NCBI RefSeq assembly: GCF_000699445.3
Contig: NC_067200.1
Span: forward strand, 8,740,450-8,804,449
Source: Schistosoma haematobium
Taxonomy: Eukaryota > Platyhelminthes > Trematoda > Strigeidida > Schistosomatidae
Reading direction: 5' to 3'
Length of the DNA stretch: 64,000 nt
Made by a program: the position numbers and the translations under genes. The number at the start of each line of letters is the position of its first letter. Within the stretch, counting starts at the first letter, position 1. The notes beneath the pieces were generated by a model. The model ran no database searches. It saw only the letters and a list, made by a program, of their open reading frames with translations, and was not told where the DNA came from. Positions 46,246 through 58,930 of this stretch are shown in pieces.

Positions 46246-46579
46246 ACATCAAAATTATCGAATATAAATAGGTATATGGTTCTCCAGTTAACTGTATACT
46301 GAATAGGTCATCCAACCAATGTTAGCAATGTTTATAGTAGGTATTCACATTTTTGTGTACACGCTGAGATTCTACAAATACATTCTTCCTCTTTAATGTC
46401 ACACATCAACTCGGCGCCCAAATACTGTAAAACTATTCAGTCAAATTTAGACGAAAGTTCTTATTTGGAATAGCTTAATGTTCATTTCACTACGTTGAAT
46501 GAAAATAAATCCCATTTTAAAACCCTGAATACATATCTATATATATGCATATTAGGCCTAACTACTATGTTTGACATTA

Positions 46580-47035
46580 ATTATCGTAATTTCAATGATT
46601 GAGATCGCAAATCGATTGAAGCTAGACCACAATGGTAAACCTAAAAGCACTGGACGGCCGATTCATCCCATTGTGGGACTCCTCAGCAGTGCACATCCAC
46701 GATCCCGCCCGAGGGATTCGAACCCACGATCTATCAGTCTCACGCGCGAGAGCTTAACCTCTAGACAACTGAGCTGACCTTCGTCCAACGGTGTTAATGT
46801 CTAACTTCAACTAATTCACCATTGTCATCAATGAGTTCCTATCTCACAACTAAACCCGTTGAACTCCACTTGTCACTGCTTCTCACTAGAACTCCAAGGT
46901 ATACATCTTGGAGTCAGTCATTAGTGAACATATATTGATTAGGATCAAAAGGGGTTTTGTGAAGATTGTAATAATTTAAATAGTTGAGGTCATGGTGATC
47001 TAGCTTCAATTGAAATTACTACAATCTTCACAAAA
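46580..47035 (-). mobile_element. HH-B full unit, tandem tail and foldback
   Basis: Minus copy covering the whole unit (46580-46955) followed by the tail of a second minus unit (46955-46995) and an inverted plus tail (46996-47035). The hammerhead has CTGAGGA and GTC, but GAAA reads GAAT. Confidence 0.8.
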
Positions 47036-48029
47036 TCCCTTCTTATATTAATTTTCATACTCAATCTTATTGTCTGCAACTTTCTTTCCCTTTTTCTAAC
47101 CCCTATTCATATCATATTACTTGATCACCCATCTCTGGACATTCTATATAATGAAAATGGAATTAATACAAATCTATTTTCATAAATGAACAAACTATCA
47201 AAGATTTATAAAAGATTTCAGAAACAATACACAAAGGCCTTAATGAATCTAATTTCTTACCATACAACAACAAACAATACAAACTGTGCACAATTATAAA
47301 AAAAAAAGAAAAATGATTAACTTTCTTTTATTGCTATCATCAATATACAAAGCTTAACATTTGACATTCTTATTGAAGTATATCAAGCTATGAATCTCTG
47401 CGTGTGTATGTTTATGCGTGTATGTATGTATGTATGTATGTATGTATGTATGTATGTGTGTGTGTGTATAATCGAAATATTGACCATCAACAAAATTTAT
47501 CAATAATAGATTTCTTATTGATTTTAGTGTAACTCAATTAGAACTGATGAATAGTCTCAGTGTAAACAATCGTTTGTCTGTATAGATAATTAAATATATA
47601 AATATATATGTTGTTCCCAATTGAAGGAAAATATGAAATCAATCTAATCAGGATTCATTCAATTATTGATTAATGAAATTCTGGAATAATATTGATTTTA
47701 AATATAATTCATTGTTAATAAGGATGATGATGATAATGATGACAATATAATCACTGATTATAGTAATAATAATAATAATAATATACCTGAAAGCCATATT
47801 AGTTACTTAAAAGAACATGTTGCTTTTGTTTAGATCCAGGAATAATTGTCCATTTGTATAATATAAATACAAATTAGAGATGATTAATTTTCTGTTACAT
47901 TGTCATCAGTTTTATTATATTCTTCAGGTTGCTAAAATGATTGAAATGATTGAAATAGAAAATATGGAATTGAATGAATATACACATTGAAACACTATAC
48001 ATGTTAATTAACAAACATAGATGAATCAG
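47036..48029. other. AT-rich stretch with microsatellites
   Basis: Contains (GTAT)n at 47418-47467 and short AAT and TGA runs near 47725-47785. No exon identified. Confidence 0.4.
47418..47467. repeat. (GTAT)n/(GT)n microsatellite
   Basis: Tetranucleotide run passing into GT. Confidence 0.95.
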
Positions 48030-48450
48030 AGATGAATGTTGAGTAACAGTGGAATGTAAGATATGAAGTCGTTTCAGGTGAGTCCCAAAGTGGACATCAA
48101 TTCTGAGATGCAGTTATGCCCGGTTGGTGAGTCTCAAATAGAATGAAATATGTATGTCATCGGTTACACTGTTAGCCATCATTCATTTCTACTTAGAATG
48201 GTTATGAGTTAAGACAATATCCTGGTAATCTTCATTAAATGTTCTTAAGCAAATCAGAGACTAATCAATTATAGTCTTAAACTCCGCCTGGAGTCCCTCC
48301 CGGGGCTACTGCCGGTCTCAAGCCCGGATGAAGGAGGAGGGTTGGGCATGGGGTTAACGAACCCATCCCGTAGAAAACTAACTCGCTAAAAAAACGTTAA
48401 CCAGGAAGATTTTAACAACCAGTACAAATGAATTCAACTGTCTTAATGTT
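48030..48450 (+). mobile_element. HH-A copy, diverged, with nested insertion
   Basis: Plus copy from box B region to its tail. It is interrupted at 48283 by the GC-rich element and resumes at about 48403 (gaagattttaacaa ... aaatgaatt). Confidence 0.65.
48283..48402 (+). mobile_element. Short GC-rich element (about 120 bp)
   Basis: GC-rich block starting actccgcctgg, with ctcaagcccggatgaagga in the middle and ending cgctaaaaaaacgttaacc, embedded in HH-A sequence. Both ends match the ends of the 545-bp element at 61222-61766 (-). Its middle resembles 5' leader sequence of RTE-type elements. Confidence 0.55.
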
Positions 48451-48539
48451 AAACAATATTGAACGATAATTGAAATTAGGAAAAATTGGTTAAACAATTG
48501 TAAACTGTTTTAAATTAATGAATAATAAATATTTTAATA

Positions 48540-48755
48540 GTTCAGTTTATGAGTCGATTAAAGCTAGATCATCATGGAAAATCTGTAAACAATGAACGGT
48601 TAATTCGTCCTAGTACAGGACTCCTTAGCAGTGCGCATCTACGATCCTGTTCTCAGGAATCCATTGCTTCCAGGTTTTCCATAGTGGTCTAGCTTTAATC
48701 AACTCATCAATTCAACTATTAAAATGACTACAATCTTCAAAAAACCTCCCAAATA
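48540..48755. mobile_element. HH-B foldback
   Basis: Minus 3' half (48540-48655) joined to plus 3' half (48662-48755). The plus half again starts at the predicted cleavage position (CATTGCTTCC for CAGTGCTTCC). Confidence 0.78.
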
Positions 48756-48759
48756 TGTT

Positions 48760-49608
48760 TACATCAGTTTGAAATTACATTTTCAGTCATAATGAATATA
48801 CATTTCGCTAATACATTTATAAACGATAGCAACTGAATGACAATCCCCGAAAATTGGTTCACATTTGTTATCTCAAAAGCACAATTGTTTTAGAAGCACA
48901 GAATAGTGAACTGGTACTTTTCCTTCATTTGTATACCAATCGAACTAGACAAGAAGATATCAAATACAAATTGAATTCATACATAAGAAAGTGGTTGGAT
49001 AGGATGAGAACCAAATGTTATACATATATATATATATATGTGTTTAAATAGATACATAATTAGTTTTATTCAAGCACAACATCTATACATTCAATCATAG
49101 CAATAGCTATAACAAAGTGATCATTCAACAACATTTAAGTGTATAATATAAACTAACTTATCACTGAACTAACTAACTAAGTAGTAGACTAATACGTATT
49201 TTGACTATCTACTAACATATATACTCACTTGTTTATAACAATGAGTCAAACTGTTCATTAGTAACTATATATACTTTCAATATTATTGTTAGAATACAAT
49301 GGTTGACATGGTGTACAAAATTTTATTAAATGTTTATGATTTATTGAAATATTCACCTGAATTGATCAATGTTTCATTTATTTGTTTTAATTAATGACCA
49401 AATAAGAGAAGAAAAAATAAATGATGAACGATTACAGATGGATGATATAATCAAATTTGGAAACGAAAACAAAAAAAGAAAAAACGAAGGAATAGACTAA
49501 CCATTATGGAAATAGTATTACACTGGCATAAATGAATAATCAAACTATTATTCACGACTTTATATTGTATATTACATAATACAGGTGGGATTTTCTGGCA
49601 AATAAAGT
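48760..49608. other. AT-rich non-coding stretch
   Basis: No gene or recognised repeat; the frame at 48854-49051 ends in a TA run. Confidence 0.4.
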
Positions 49609-49611
49609 GTA

Positions 49612-49985
49612 TCAGAGGGGGTTTTGTGGAGATTTAGGAAATTTCACTGATTGAAATCATGAGTCAATTGAAGCTAGACCACCATGGGAAACCTGGGAGC
49701 ATTGGACGGCCGTTTCGTCCTAATATGGGACTTCTCAGCACGATCTTGCACCCCGCTAGATTCGAACCCAGGACCTATCAGTCTCGCGGCAAGCGCCTAA
49801 CCAAGTAGACCACTGTGCCGGCCGGTATCCAGCGGTGTTAATGTCTAACTTCAAACAATCCACGAAGTTGCACCACCGTACACCATTGTCTTCAGTGAGT
49901 TGATATCTCACAACAGACCTGATCGAACTCCACTGGTAACGGCTTCTGACTAGAACTCCAGGAGTATCTCTTGACGTCAGTCTGG
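49612..49985 (-). mobile_element. HH-B near-full copy
   Basis: Minus copy from tail (ggggttttgtgg) to upstream domain. GAAA and GTC intact; the core box is CTGAGAA and stem I is shortened by a deletion. Confidence 0.8.
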
Positions 49986-50263
49986 CACACGAATTGCCCT
50001 AAATTACACCGTTCATAAATCAACAGGCTGTCCATTTAAGAAATATTAAAAATTCCCGGCTGATGCATTGGATCGCTGTAATATATGTACTACTTAAACA
50101 ACTACTGAACTAGTATACTTAAAACTTTCTTTTGTCACATGTTTGTTCTGCACGTCTAACGTTATTATTTATATCAAATTGATCATGCCTGTAAACTGGC
50201 GTGAATTCTGTAATTATTATTATTTTTCAGAATATAAAATTATTACTAGTGAGCAGATGATTA

Positions 50264-50582
50264 TTATCAGAAGGGGTTTTGTGGAGATTTTAGAAATTTC
50301 ACTGATTGAAATCATGAGTCAATTGAAGCTAGACGAAGACAAAATTATAATGGAACAACTTGACTTCTGGACATTAACACAGTTGGATGATGGCCGGCTC
50401 GGTGGTCTAGTTGGTTAAGCGTCTGGCGTGAGACTGATAGTCCTGGGTTCGAATCTCGCAAGGCAGGTTTCTGGATGCGCACTGCTGAGGAGTTCCATAC
50501 TAGGAGAAAACGGGGTCCAGTGTTCCCAGGTTTTCCATGGTGGTCTAGCTTCAATTGACTCATGATTTCAATCGGTGAAATA
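50264..50582. mobile_element. HH-B foldback
   Basis: Minus tail (50264-50333), a short spacer, then a plus copy with A box, B box (gggttcgaatctc) and hammerhead (CTGAGGA and GTCCAGTG kept, stem II to GAAA damaged) through to the tail. Confidence 0.78.
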
Positions 50583-50694
50583 AAGTGTAATTAAACTATA
50601 ATCACTGTGTATTCAATAACCATTTGGATACCAAGATCTTAAATTAGTAGTACCAAAAGATATCCTAATTTATAATTGAAACATTCTTTCTATT

Positions 50695-50885
50695 TCCACT
50701 GATCTTACATGTTGAATGTTTTTGGAGACATGTGTTAGGGTGATATTGATTAATGTAGAAGCAGATTGCAAGAAAACCTATGATGGTCAAAACAAGAAGT
50801 GGTATCAGTTTATGAAGTTATTGATTGCTTCCTAGTTAGATCCATGAGATAACTATGGTCATTGACTAGAAACTTTAAGTAATAT
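50695..50885 (+). mobile_element. CR1-like fragment, strongly decayed
   Basis: Retains the ggtcaaaacaag ... tatgaagt block seen at 58035-58070. Confidence 0.4.
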
Positions 50886-51012
50886 CGTCTAAATATCACT
50901 CATGCTAGTGAAGATACGTTCACTATTTATTTGTTCTTAAACCATGAGTTTCAGAATTTGTTCATTTACAACTTTTCATTCTGTTACTTATAATCATCAT
51001 CTCTACTGATAC

Positions 51013-51281
51013 TGTGGTGAATGCTACTGATTTCGACAGGTATAAGTAGTATGTATCATCAATCGAAAGTAAAATGTATAGTAACAGAAGGTTATGAAGA
51101 AAAAAGAATGAGAATAGAGAATGATTGGTATAGAAATGAAGGAACAATAATATTTGATACGAGTAATTAACATTTTGCAAATGAAGGATTTGTTGTATGG
51201 TTCTCAGATTTTACTAAGAGATTCTGTAATTTTGTGTTCAAATGCATTTGGTTGTCCCCACTACTGTTCTCGTTCACTACA
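51013..51281 (+). mobile_element. LTR-1 copy
   Basis: TGTGGTG to CACTACA, 269 bp, no target duplication seen. Confidence 0.5.
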
Positions 51282-51294
51282 CTATGAATAGGGA

Positions 51295-51450
51295 TGGTTG
51301 TGAAAATTGTTCACCTTGAAACTTTATTTCACGGACCGATGTTAGTTAAACAACCTGTGAAAGCTAGGAAAAACGAGACGGTTGTTTCTTCCTCATACAG
51401 GACTCTTCATTAGCGTTGATCAAATCGAGGACTTTCATGACACTCTATGA
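51295..51450 (-). mobile_element. HH-B-like remnant
   Basis: Tail and hammerhead area only faintly recognisable (aggactcttcat). Confidence 0.3.
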
Positions 51451-51454
51451 GTGC

Positions 51455-52350
51455 TAAAACTATAGAACATTAAATTGATATCCAATACTTTATATATTTA
51501 ACTTCAATTAATTCACGTCAATTCTCAAAGATCTTTAATGTCATGGGTAGATTTTTATGAATTGACTAACTAATGTCTGTTCATGTAGTAAACTATAAAG
51601 TATTTTTGATGGGAAATCATAAGTCATTCTAGAAAATGTTTCTCTTAACATATTTATGAATCAAATGATTACAATCTACCGTCTATATACTATGTTCTGT
51701 ATGTAAGAGGGTCAAGATTCTCATTAATAGTAAGGTTCAATTTAAATTTCTTTATGGCAATTAGGAATTATTTAATGAAATACTAGATTACAATAGGTGC
51801 TATATCCTAAACTGAATAATAAGAGTAATATAATATGATCCAGCTATGGTATAATGACCCGATCAAATCAAGTGAAAAATGACTCTTAGATCATACATAA
51901 TAAGCATTATTGAATGTCATTCAAAGTATAACTTTATGAGTTATTAAGGTATCCATTTATAAAATTTATTCATTGATGGTAACAAAACAACTGAGATTAG
52001 TAAATTAGTAGCGTTGTCTCTTGTTTATTATATGAAGGATTAGTGACAGTAATCACTAAACTTGGGATGGTTTTCACACGACATTATAACTTGACTGAAG
52101 CTAGAGATTAAAACTACTGAATATTGGGCTTAATTTTTTAAATGTTGAATGCTCATTATTAGCCTAAACGTTTATGGGTTCAATTTATACTGGGGTCGTG
52201 TAGAGACACTTCCAAGAAGTCCTATAATAGAACAAAATAATCATTCATTAATCGCCGTTTTTCAATATTTTTTCTGATTGAATTCAGTCCGTAATGTAAA
52301 CTGTAATTATATCACTGATAAAACATTCTTTGAATTGATAAACTATATTA
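51455..52350. other. AT-rich stretch
   Basis: A faint plus-strand HH-B-like remnant near 52160-52310; no exon found. Confidence 0.35.
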
Positions 52351-52354
52351 GTCA

Positions 52355-52650
52355 ATCAGTCAGCAATAACGTAGAACTTTGTACATACGTAAATCAGTTC
52401 GAGCTGCTGTACCACATCAAAACAGAGATACAATTGTCGCTTCAAATCTCATAATGGTAAAGATAGTAAAAGTATAAGCATTAATCGGAAAGATCATGGT
52501 ATGAAGAAATTTGGAAAGAGAAAGAAAATAGGACATGAAGAATTTGGAAGGTTAGATTTTGGGAGAACACAAAGTGTGGGATGCACCTGCGCGATTGCAA
52601 ACGATTTTGAGTCATGTCATTCAAGGTCTCTAACCATCGGTTGCTATATA
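52355..52650 (-). mobile_element. CR1-like 3' end fragment
   Basis: Minus-strand copy of the 3' region, best matching 58140-58445, immediately downstream of gene 2 exon 2. Confidence 0.58.
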
Positions 52651-52795
52651 GTCTAAAATAACAAATATGATACCTAATTGATTAACCTATTCATATCTAA
52701 TATTAACAATAAATCGGAGATATATGGTGTAAATTAATTTCTTTTGTGTGCTAAAATTCAAGTGTTCTTTATTTTCTAAAAAACAGTATGCTTAC

Positions 52796-53034
52796 ATTCA
52801 CATCATTTGTTAAATCTAAATCCGGTTGTTGTTCAGTAATCGCTGAAACGTTTGGCGTTTCTTGATTGTATGGAATTTCTTCTTTGGGTTCATCATGTTG
52901 ACTATTATTTGATGGAAGATCCAATTGTTCACTTGATAATACAGGAACTATATGACTAGTGTTTGTTTCTTTGTGTTCTTCAGTTTCTATTTTTGTATTA
53001 TCAGCATGATCATCATTTGTCGATTCGGCTACTT
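52796..53034 (-). CDS. Gene 2, acidic second exon
   Basis: Minus-strand exon of 239 nt: two bases plus 79 codons, after a ttgaatag acceptor. It reads EVAESTNDDHADNTKIETEE and runs on to ...EQQPDLDLTNDVN. The product is strongly acidic, with many Glu, Asp, Asn, Thr and Ser, PEST-like and probably disordered. The exon most likely ends at a gtaagc donor (52795). If that donor is skipped the frame runs on for eight residues (VSILFFRK) to a TAA, giving a protein of about 101 residues. Further exons to the left were not identified. Confidence 0.62.
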
Positions 53035-53109
53035 CTATTCAATAATAAAGAGAAATGATATCACAGATAAAGAAATTTAATTCTTATGTTAATGCATTAA
53101 TAAATCTCT

Positions 53110-53575
53110 AGAAGATATTGATTGGATTTATACTGTACGGAGCTGAAACGTGGAGAACTACTACAACCATCATCAAGAAGGTACAAGTATTTATAAATAG
53201 TTGTCTACGCAAGATACTCAACAGTCATTGGCCGGATACTATCAACAATAGCCTACTGTGGGAGAGAGCAAATCAGCTTCCAGCTGAATAAGAAATCAAG
53301 AAAAGACGTTGGAAGTGGATAGGTTATACATTACGGAAAGCAACAAACTGCATCACGATACAAGCCCTAACTTGGAATCGTGAAGGGAAGCGGAAAGGCG
53401 GAAGGCCAAAGAACACATTACGTCAGGAAATAGAAAAGTATGAAAAGTATGAGTAACAACTGGAAAGAGATGGAAAGAATTGTTCAGGACAAGGTTGGAT
53501 GGAAAGTGCTGGTGGGCGGCCTATGCTCCCCCACGAGGAGTAACAGGCTTAAGCAAGTAAGTAACAGTTTAATTT
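53110..53575 (+). mobile_element. SR2/RTE-like 3' end pseudogene
   Basis: Plus copy of the C-terminus ([45 protein letters not shown]) and 3' tail. It lies in the gene 2 intron, antisense to the gene. Confidence 0.85.
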
Positions 53576-53579
53576 TGTA

Positions 53580-54570
53580 GTTGGGATCTATTCATGAAGG
53601 TCACATGTGAAAATGTTAATTACTATATTCAGTAGCATAGTTCAAACTCCTGTTTGAACATCAATATAGATCTAGGCACACACAATTGTCAAGTCCTGGA
53701 TTAGACAAAAAGTACTAGTTCTGTATTGTTCTTCTATTTAAGGTGGGAATTTTTCCACATATGACTGTCATAATCAACAGTTCATTTGATGTATATAGAT
53801 TAGCCTAATAGCTGAATACATCCTTACTATTAGTTTCAAATTAATCTTTCCAGCTATTTCATTACCCTTAAAATATAAGTCTTAAGAAGACAGGCTTCTT
53901 CTCAACCATAGTATATTCTATTACCTTCATTTTAGTCTTCTCATAGAGTTCAACTTTGATTAATTGATTATAATTTTATGACACGACTGAAAAAAACATT
54001 TAAACCAAGGTTCTTTAGTAGTTTATTGGATAGAAGCTATTGAAATCAACTTAATATATTTATGTTCTGAAGTTTGTGCTGATAATGTCCTTCAGAAGAC
54101 CAATGAAAGCTTCATGACTAAACCATCTAACTCAAAAAAACAAAACTTCATCAAAATGTTATGTTCTGTTTCTATTCTAGGATATTCTTATATTTAACCT
54201 ATAAATATCCACATTGATTAGCATACAAATATCTTCTATAGTTCTTACAATTCTATTGCTTTGTTCATGAATCTTCATTGATTAGAACATTTCAATGTTG
54301 TCATATAAAGGATGTAAGCTGATTTCTAATGTTTAGGGGTTATAAGCAGTTGATGAGAAACCGCAAAATATAATGAATTCATATATTGAAAGTTTACATT
54401 TATTGTTTTTGCTTTAGCTAGATTCGACTTTCAATTATCAAGCCATTTTAACAATGTACTTACTACTTATTTCTTTATAAGGCATATGTAACATTCTATT
54501 ATACTCATTCAGTCTTTTAAAAAAAGACTGGACACTTTACTCTTACAACAATCAGTAAGTTATTCAGAAA
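53580..54570. other. AT-rich intron sequence
   Basis: Gene 2 intron. Contains the repeat at 54060-54150; nothing else recognised. Confidence 0.4.
54060..54150 (+). repeat. Dispersed repeat related to 13355-13480
   Basis: Carries CTGATAA and GAAA (54105-54108) in the same order as the minus-strand copy at 13.4 kb, but the hairpin between them no longer pairs. Confidence 0.35.
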
Positions 54571-54676
54571 ACAATTAGAGTCCCAAAATGAACATCAACT
54601 CAACTGACGAGTTCAATATAGGACGAAACACGCTTCCTAGATTCCACTACTACCCACTATCCATCTTTGCTTAAAC
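54571..54676 (+). mobile_element. HH-A 3' fragment
   Basis: Hammerhead box CTGACGA and GAAA kept; stem I lost by a deletion just upstream. Confidence 0.7.
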
Positions 54677-55017
54677 AATTAGTTAGTTTTTAACTGATAT
54701 TCTTATAATCGAATACATGAAATCATTTGAATAGTTTCCTACTAAAATTTAACTTCACAATCCCTTTAACTGAAAAACAAACAAACATCAACATTCACAA
54801 TACATTAATCAATCATATAACCTAAATGTTCTCTTTCGGACATTTTCATAAAAGTCACCATAATCAATGTACGAATTCTATTTTAAATGATTTTTAAGCC
54901 AAATAATAATAATCGATTTTTTGTCAGTTTGTGAAATCCGGCCAACTTGTATGAAAAAAATAAAATAAAATTTATTCAACTGAGGATAAAGTATGAAGAA
55001 AGAACAGAAGAAAATTT

Positions 55018-55250
55018 TCGGTTCCACGATCTCGCATGAGAGGTTTGAAACCAGTAGCTTTGGTCTCACGCGCAAATGCTTAACCTAGGTTCGAATTCTG
55101 TGAGCCGGATCATGGATGCTCACTACTGAGGAGTTTCATACTAGAACGTAACAGCCGTCCAGTGCTTCCAGGTTTTCAATGATGGTCTAACATCAATCTT
55201 TTCATGATCTCAATCAAAAACTTAACGACCTCCACAACCCCTATACTAAT
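55018..55250. mobile_element. HH-B foldback
   Basis: Minus tRNA-like piece (55018-55084) joined to a plus copy from its B box to tail (55085-55250). GAAA reads GTAA. Confidence 0.74.
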
Positions 55251-55649
55251 AATTACCATGTGCTCACTAGTGAGTAGCTCCGTGAGAAAATTCTCGAAGT
55301 TCTGGTGAGAAGCGGTGACCAGCGGAGCTAGTCCGTGTTGGGTAGAAACAGGTGTCTACCTCAGTACAATGGAAGATGGTCGTGCAATTTCGCGGATTGG
55401 TTGAGGTCAGACTTTAATACTATTCCATGTCGGCTCAGTGGTCCAGTAGGTTAAGCGTTTGCGCACGAGATAGAAGGCCCTGGGTTCGAATCCTACAAGC
55501 GGGATCGTGGACGCACACTACTGAGGAGTCCCACAATAGGACGAAACGGCCGTCCGGTGTTTCCAGGTTTTCAATGGTGGTCTAACATCAATCGGTCCAT
55601 GATCTCAATCGAAAACTTAACAATCTCCACAACCCCTAAACTGATAATT
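55251..55649 (+). mobile_element. HH-B full unit, tandem to the previous copy
   Basis: Complete unit in the same orientation as, and directly abutting, the copy ending at 55250. The tail motif aacccctanactnataatt recurs at 55237 and 55631, a period of 394 bp. Confidence 0.82.
55515..55560 (+). ncRNA. Type I hammerhead ribozyme of HH-B
   Basis: CTGAGGA (55521-55527), stem II GTCC/GGAC, GAAA (55543-55546), GTC (55552-55554). Stem I pairs over five positions with one mismatch next to the core. Core intact; activity untested. Confidence 0.65.
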
Positions 55650-55654
55650 CAAAA

Positions 55655-56680
55655 TTCATTTTACATTGTCTCCAATTATAATTATTCAGTTTAAAATACA
55701 TATTTGAAATAGGATTAACGAGATTAGTAAACAACAATTGATAGTTTGAAAGTAAATGATGGAATACGAGAAAGTACACCATCATTTTAAAGATACGTTT
55801 TAGATACAGTTGATGTGTTAATCAGTCAATCATAAGTAACAGAAAACCAAATACATGTGTCGATTCAAATTATCATACTACACCAGCACAACAAGATGAA
55901 ATCATCAAAGTGAATGCAACTTTAGTACAAGTCGTAATAGTATCAGTAGTATTATAAAACATAGAAAATATGATTTGGAAAAAGAGAATCCGTGAAATGG
56001 GATGTATAAACTAATTTCAAAACACAGGTTCTAAGGGATAACAAGAAGTGAATTAGCTTATACTATTGGCACTAACTATCATCTATATCAACAAATGTCT
56101 CCAGTCAGTGGTGACGATAACTGGAACGACTTTGACCACGTTGTATGCATCTGCGTACGCGTTCCAATTCACTAGACAGTGACGTCATGTACTAAAGCCA
56201 TGTCTTTATTTGGCCATCTTAAGCTAATTTCATATCAGAAAATATTACATGCCGAAGTAGACGGTAGCTCAGGATGCATCGCACACACTTCAACTACTTT
56301 AGTCTATGAAGATTCACTACCTGACTAAATGATGTGCTTTTTTTACTAAGCGCTCTTAGTTGAACATTTACATAGGTCAGGTTCTAGGTGCTTTATGGAG
56401 ATGGCTCCTATAAACCAACTTGATAGTTAACTTGCTTATAAACTATTCAAGTATAAAATTATTTCCTAGTTTTGTCTATAGTAAATTTCTTCTTGTTGAA
56501 GAAGATGGAGATAGTTTAGTAAACAAAGTAATTCCATGTTTGACAATATCTATGACCTGGACTTTAAGGTTTACTTGATAGTTATTTATAATAGATATGA
56601 TTGTTAACTAGGCAAAATAGGGTATGATTGCTTTACTATTTTAAACTGTTTGAAAATTTCACTTATCGAAATATTACGAT
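55655..56680. other. AT-rich intron sequence
   Basis: Gene 2 intron. No exon or clear repeat. Confidence 0.4.
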
Positions 56681-56684
56681 ACCT

Positions 56685-56830
56685 AAAGGTCCTGGATTCG
56701 ATCCTTAATGATGACGTGGACGTGCTATTCTGTTAAGTCACATACTTGAACAGAACAGCTGTCCAGCCCTTCCTGTTCTTCACCCATTGTTTAACCAAAG
56801 TTAACCCGTGATAAGAAACTTCAAATATCG
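56685..56830 (+). mobile_element. HH-B remnant
   Basis: B-box-like ggattcgatcc and the tail region; the hammerhead is lost. Confidence 0.45.
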
Positions 56831-56834
56831 AAAG

Positions 56835-57935
56835 CAGGTTATATATTGATAAAGGACGATGGTTAAAAAAATGGCAAAGGTGGTTTGGATCATGGCCGTG
56901 TTACATTCATCAGAGTTCACACTTGAATTTTTAATTTAAAATAGAATGTCAGTTTTTCAGTCATGCTCACCTCTTGTCAAGTGGTTTGAACAAGCAGATG
57001 ACTGAGGGTAATAATTGCGATTTGGCAACTTGAATCAGAATTAACGCGTTGTAGAATTTGCTCACCGATTGACCTACACTCTTCTTTTAACGACAAAATA
57101 CTAACGACTAGAAATGTGATTAGGAAGAGGCTATTTTTTCTCCAAATGTAAGTTGTCCAACAAGAGTTAGTTAGCTTTTAGGTACACGTTTATATGACTC
57201 AAAATGATGGTTTATCATGAACACATTCATCAATCGGAGGTCATCTGATTACGGTAATATGGAACTAAGCAGAATAATGTGTTTCTATCAGACGTATTAA
57301 TTATTTTGGTGAGGGAATATGAATAGTGAATCAACTTGATGTCACACAAAGATTATATTGTGTAAACCATAACAATGAAAGATTAGGTAATTTCTAAAAG
57401 ATGTGGATGAGTATGTAAATGGATTAAGATAACTAAGATCAAGAACCTGTTTTATTAATATCGTTGTTTTAATGATTATTTAATTTGAAGAAAAGACTGT
57501 TTAAAGTTGTTATATCTTAAGAATTTCAAATTTCGTTTCACCTGTCTGAATGCTGAGGTGAATTCATGCTATCCGTGTTCAGCAAAATTTACGAGCTCAC
57601 CAACACACAAATAATGAGATATATATGTAGGGTCAGTGAAATGTCAATGGGCCCTAATCAAATCATCCAGCAGTCGGGTAATAACGTTGTTTGTGTTGTA
57701 CGGTCATCAAAGCAGAAATAGTACACCTGGATACAACGAAAGGGTAATCCATGTTAGGTACTAACTGCGAGGTGTAAGTTCGACATTAACTTATCGGTCA
57801 CACAATTCCCGTCTAATTTGAGTAGGACCTTAATCATTCGATTCAGATCATCTACTTTAGTGATCCATTATATATGCACATATGGAACATTATGAAAGCG
57901 TTGTATAACATCTTATTTCAGAATGAACTAATTCT
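56835..57935. other. AT-rich intron sequence
   Basis: Nothing recognised. Confidence 0.4.
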
Positions 57936-57939
57936 AGTT

Positions 57940-58448
57940 CCATGATGAACGTGTTACATATGCCCGACCACCGACTGCCTCGACGTGCTATGTTTTACGG
58001 TGTAGGAGTAGGTTGGAAGACAGCTAGAGGCGGCCAGACCAAAACATGGCACAAGTCTATGAAGTCACTGACAAGTGGAATGAGCCATGTTGGTAGGTGA
58101 AGACTACCTGGTTGGGGACCGCGAGATGGTAGCAACCGATGATAAGAGACCCTGAATGACATGGTTCAAAATCGTTTGCAATGGCGCAAGTGCATCTACT
58201 CTTTGTGCTCTCCCAAATTCTAATTATCTGGATTCTTCATGTCCCTTATTTTCTTTCCAAATTTATTTTACTATAATATACTCCTTGAATAACATCTTCA
58301 AACCCTGATCTTTCCGATTACTGCTTATACTCTTACTACCTTTACCACTACGGAATTCGAGTCAACAACTGCATCTCTGTGCTAATGTGGTGTGGCAACT
58401 CGAAATGATGTACGTACGTACGAAGTTCTACGTTGTTACTGACTGACG
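57940..58448 (+). mobile_element. CR1-like 3' end
   Basis: C-terminal RT remnant and 3' UTR ending actgactgac, a different subfamily from 58931-59521. Confidence 0.62.
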
Positions 58449-58930
58449 GATGAACGTAGTCTGATCGAGAAGATATTAACTCAGTTCAATAAAACTTCAG
58501 TTTATAAATTTAACAGTACATTAAAACTATCACCTTTAAAATATTTCTCATTTATGATAATGGACTTGTTCAATTCCTTTATGACTGTTTAGTTATTTTT
58601 ACAAGTCCTGTTATATTAAGTTTCTTAGCTGCTTTATAGTTTTATACATTTAGAATACAAAGGATAATGTAACACGGTGATCAAATTGATCTCAAAAAAC
58701 TCGTAGAAAATTATCACTGAATATAAATGTATATTTTCGTAATTCAATAATCATTTCTTACTCTCACAAGCTACTTGTTAAGCATCTGAAAGACCTCAAA
58801 TAAAAGACAAAGTTCACTGTATATTCTTTCAGAATATATTCATTTTGGGTACACAATAGATATCATTTATTTAATGATTAGACTATGTATATATGCACAA
58901 GGTTTGTTCAAACAATTATATCTACACTAG

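Noticed and set aside
47750..47830. Possible extra gene 2 exon on the minus strand (donor-like cag-gtatat)
   Set aside because: The short frame has no acidic bias, no acceptor of quality and sits next to AAT repeats; too weak to list.
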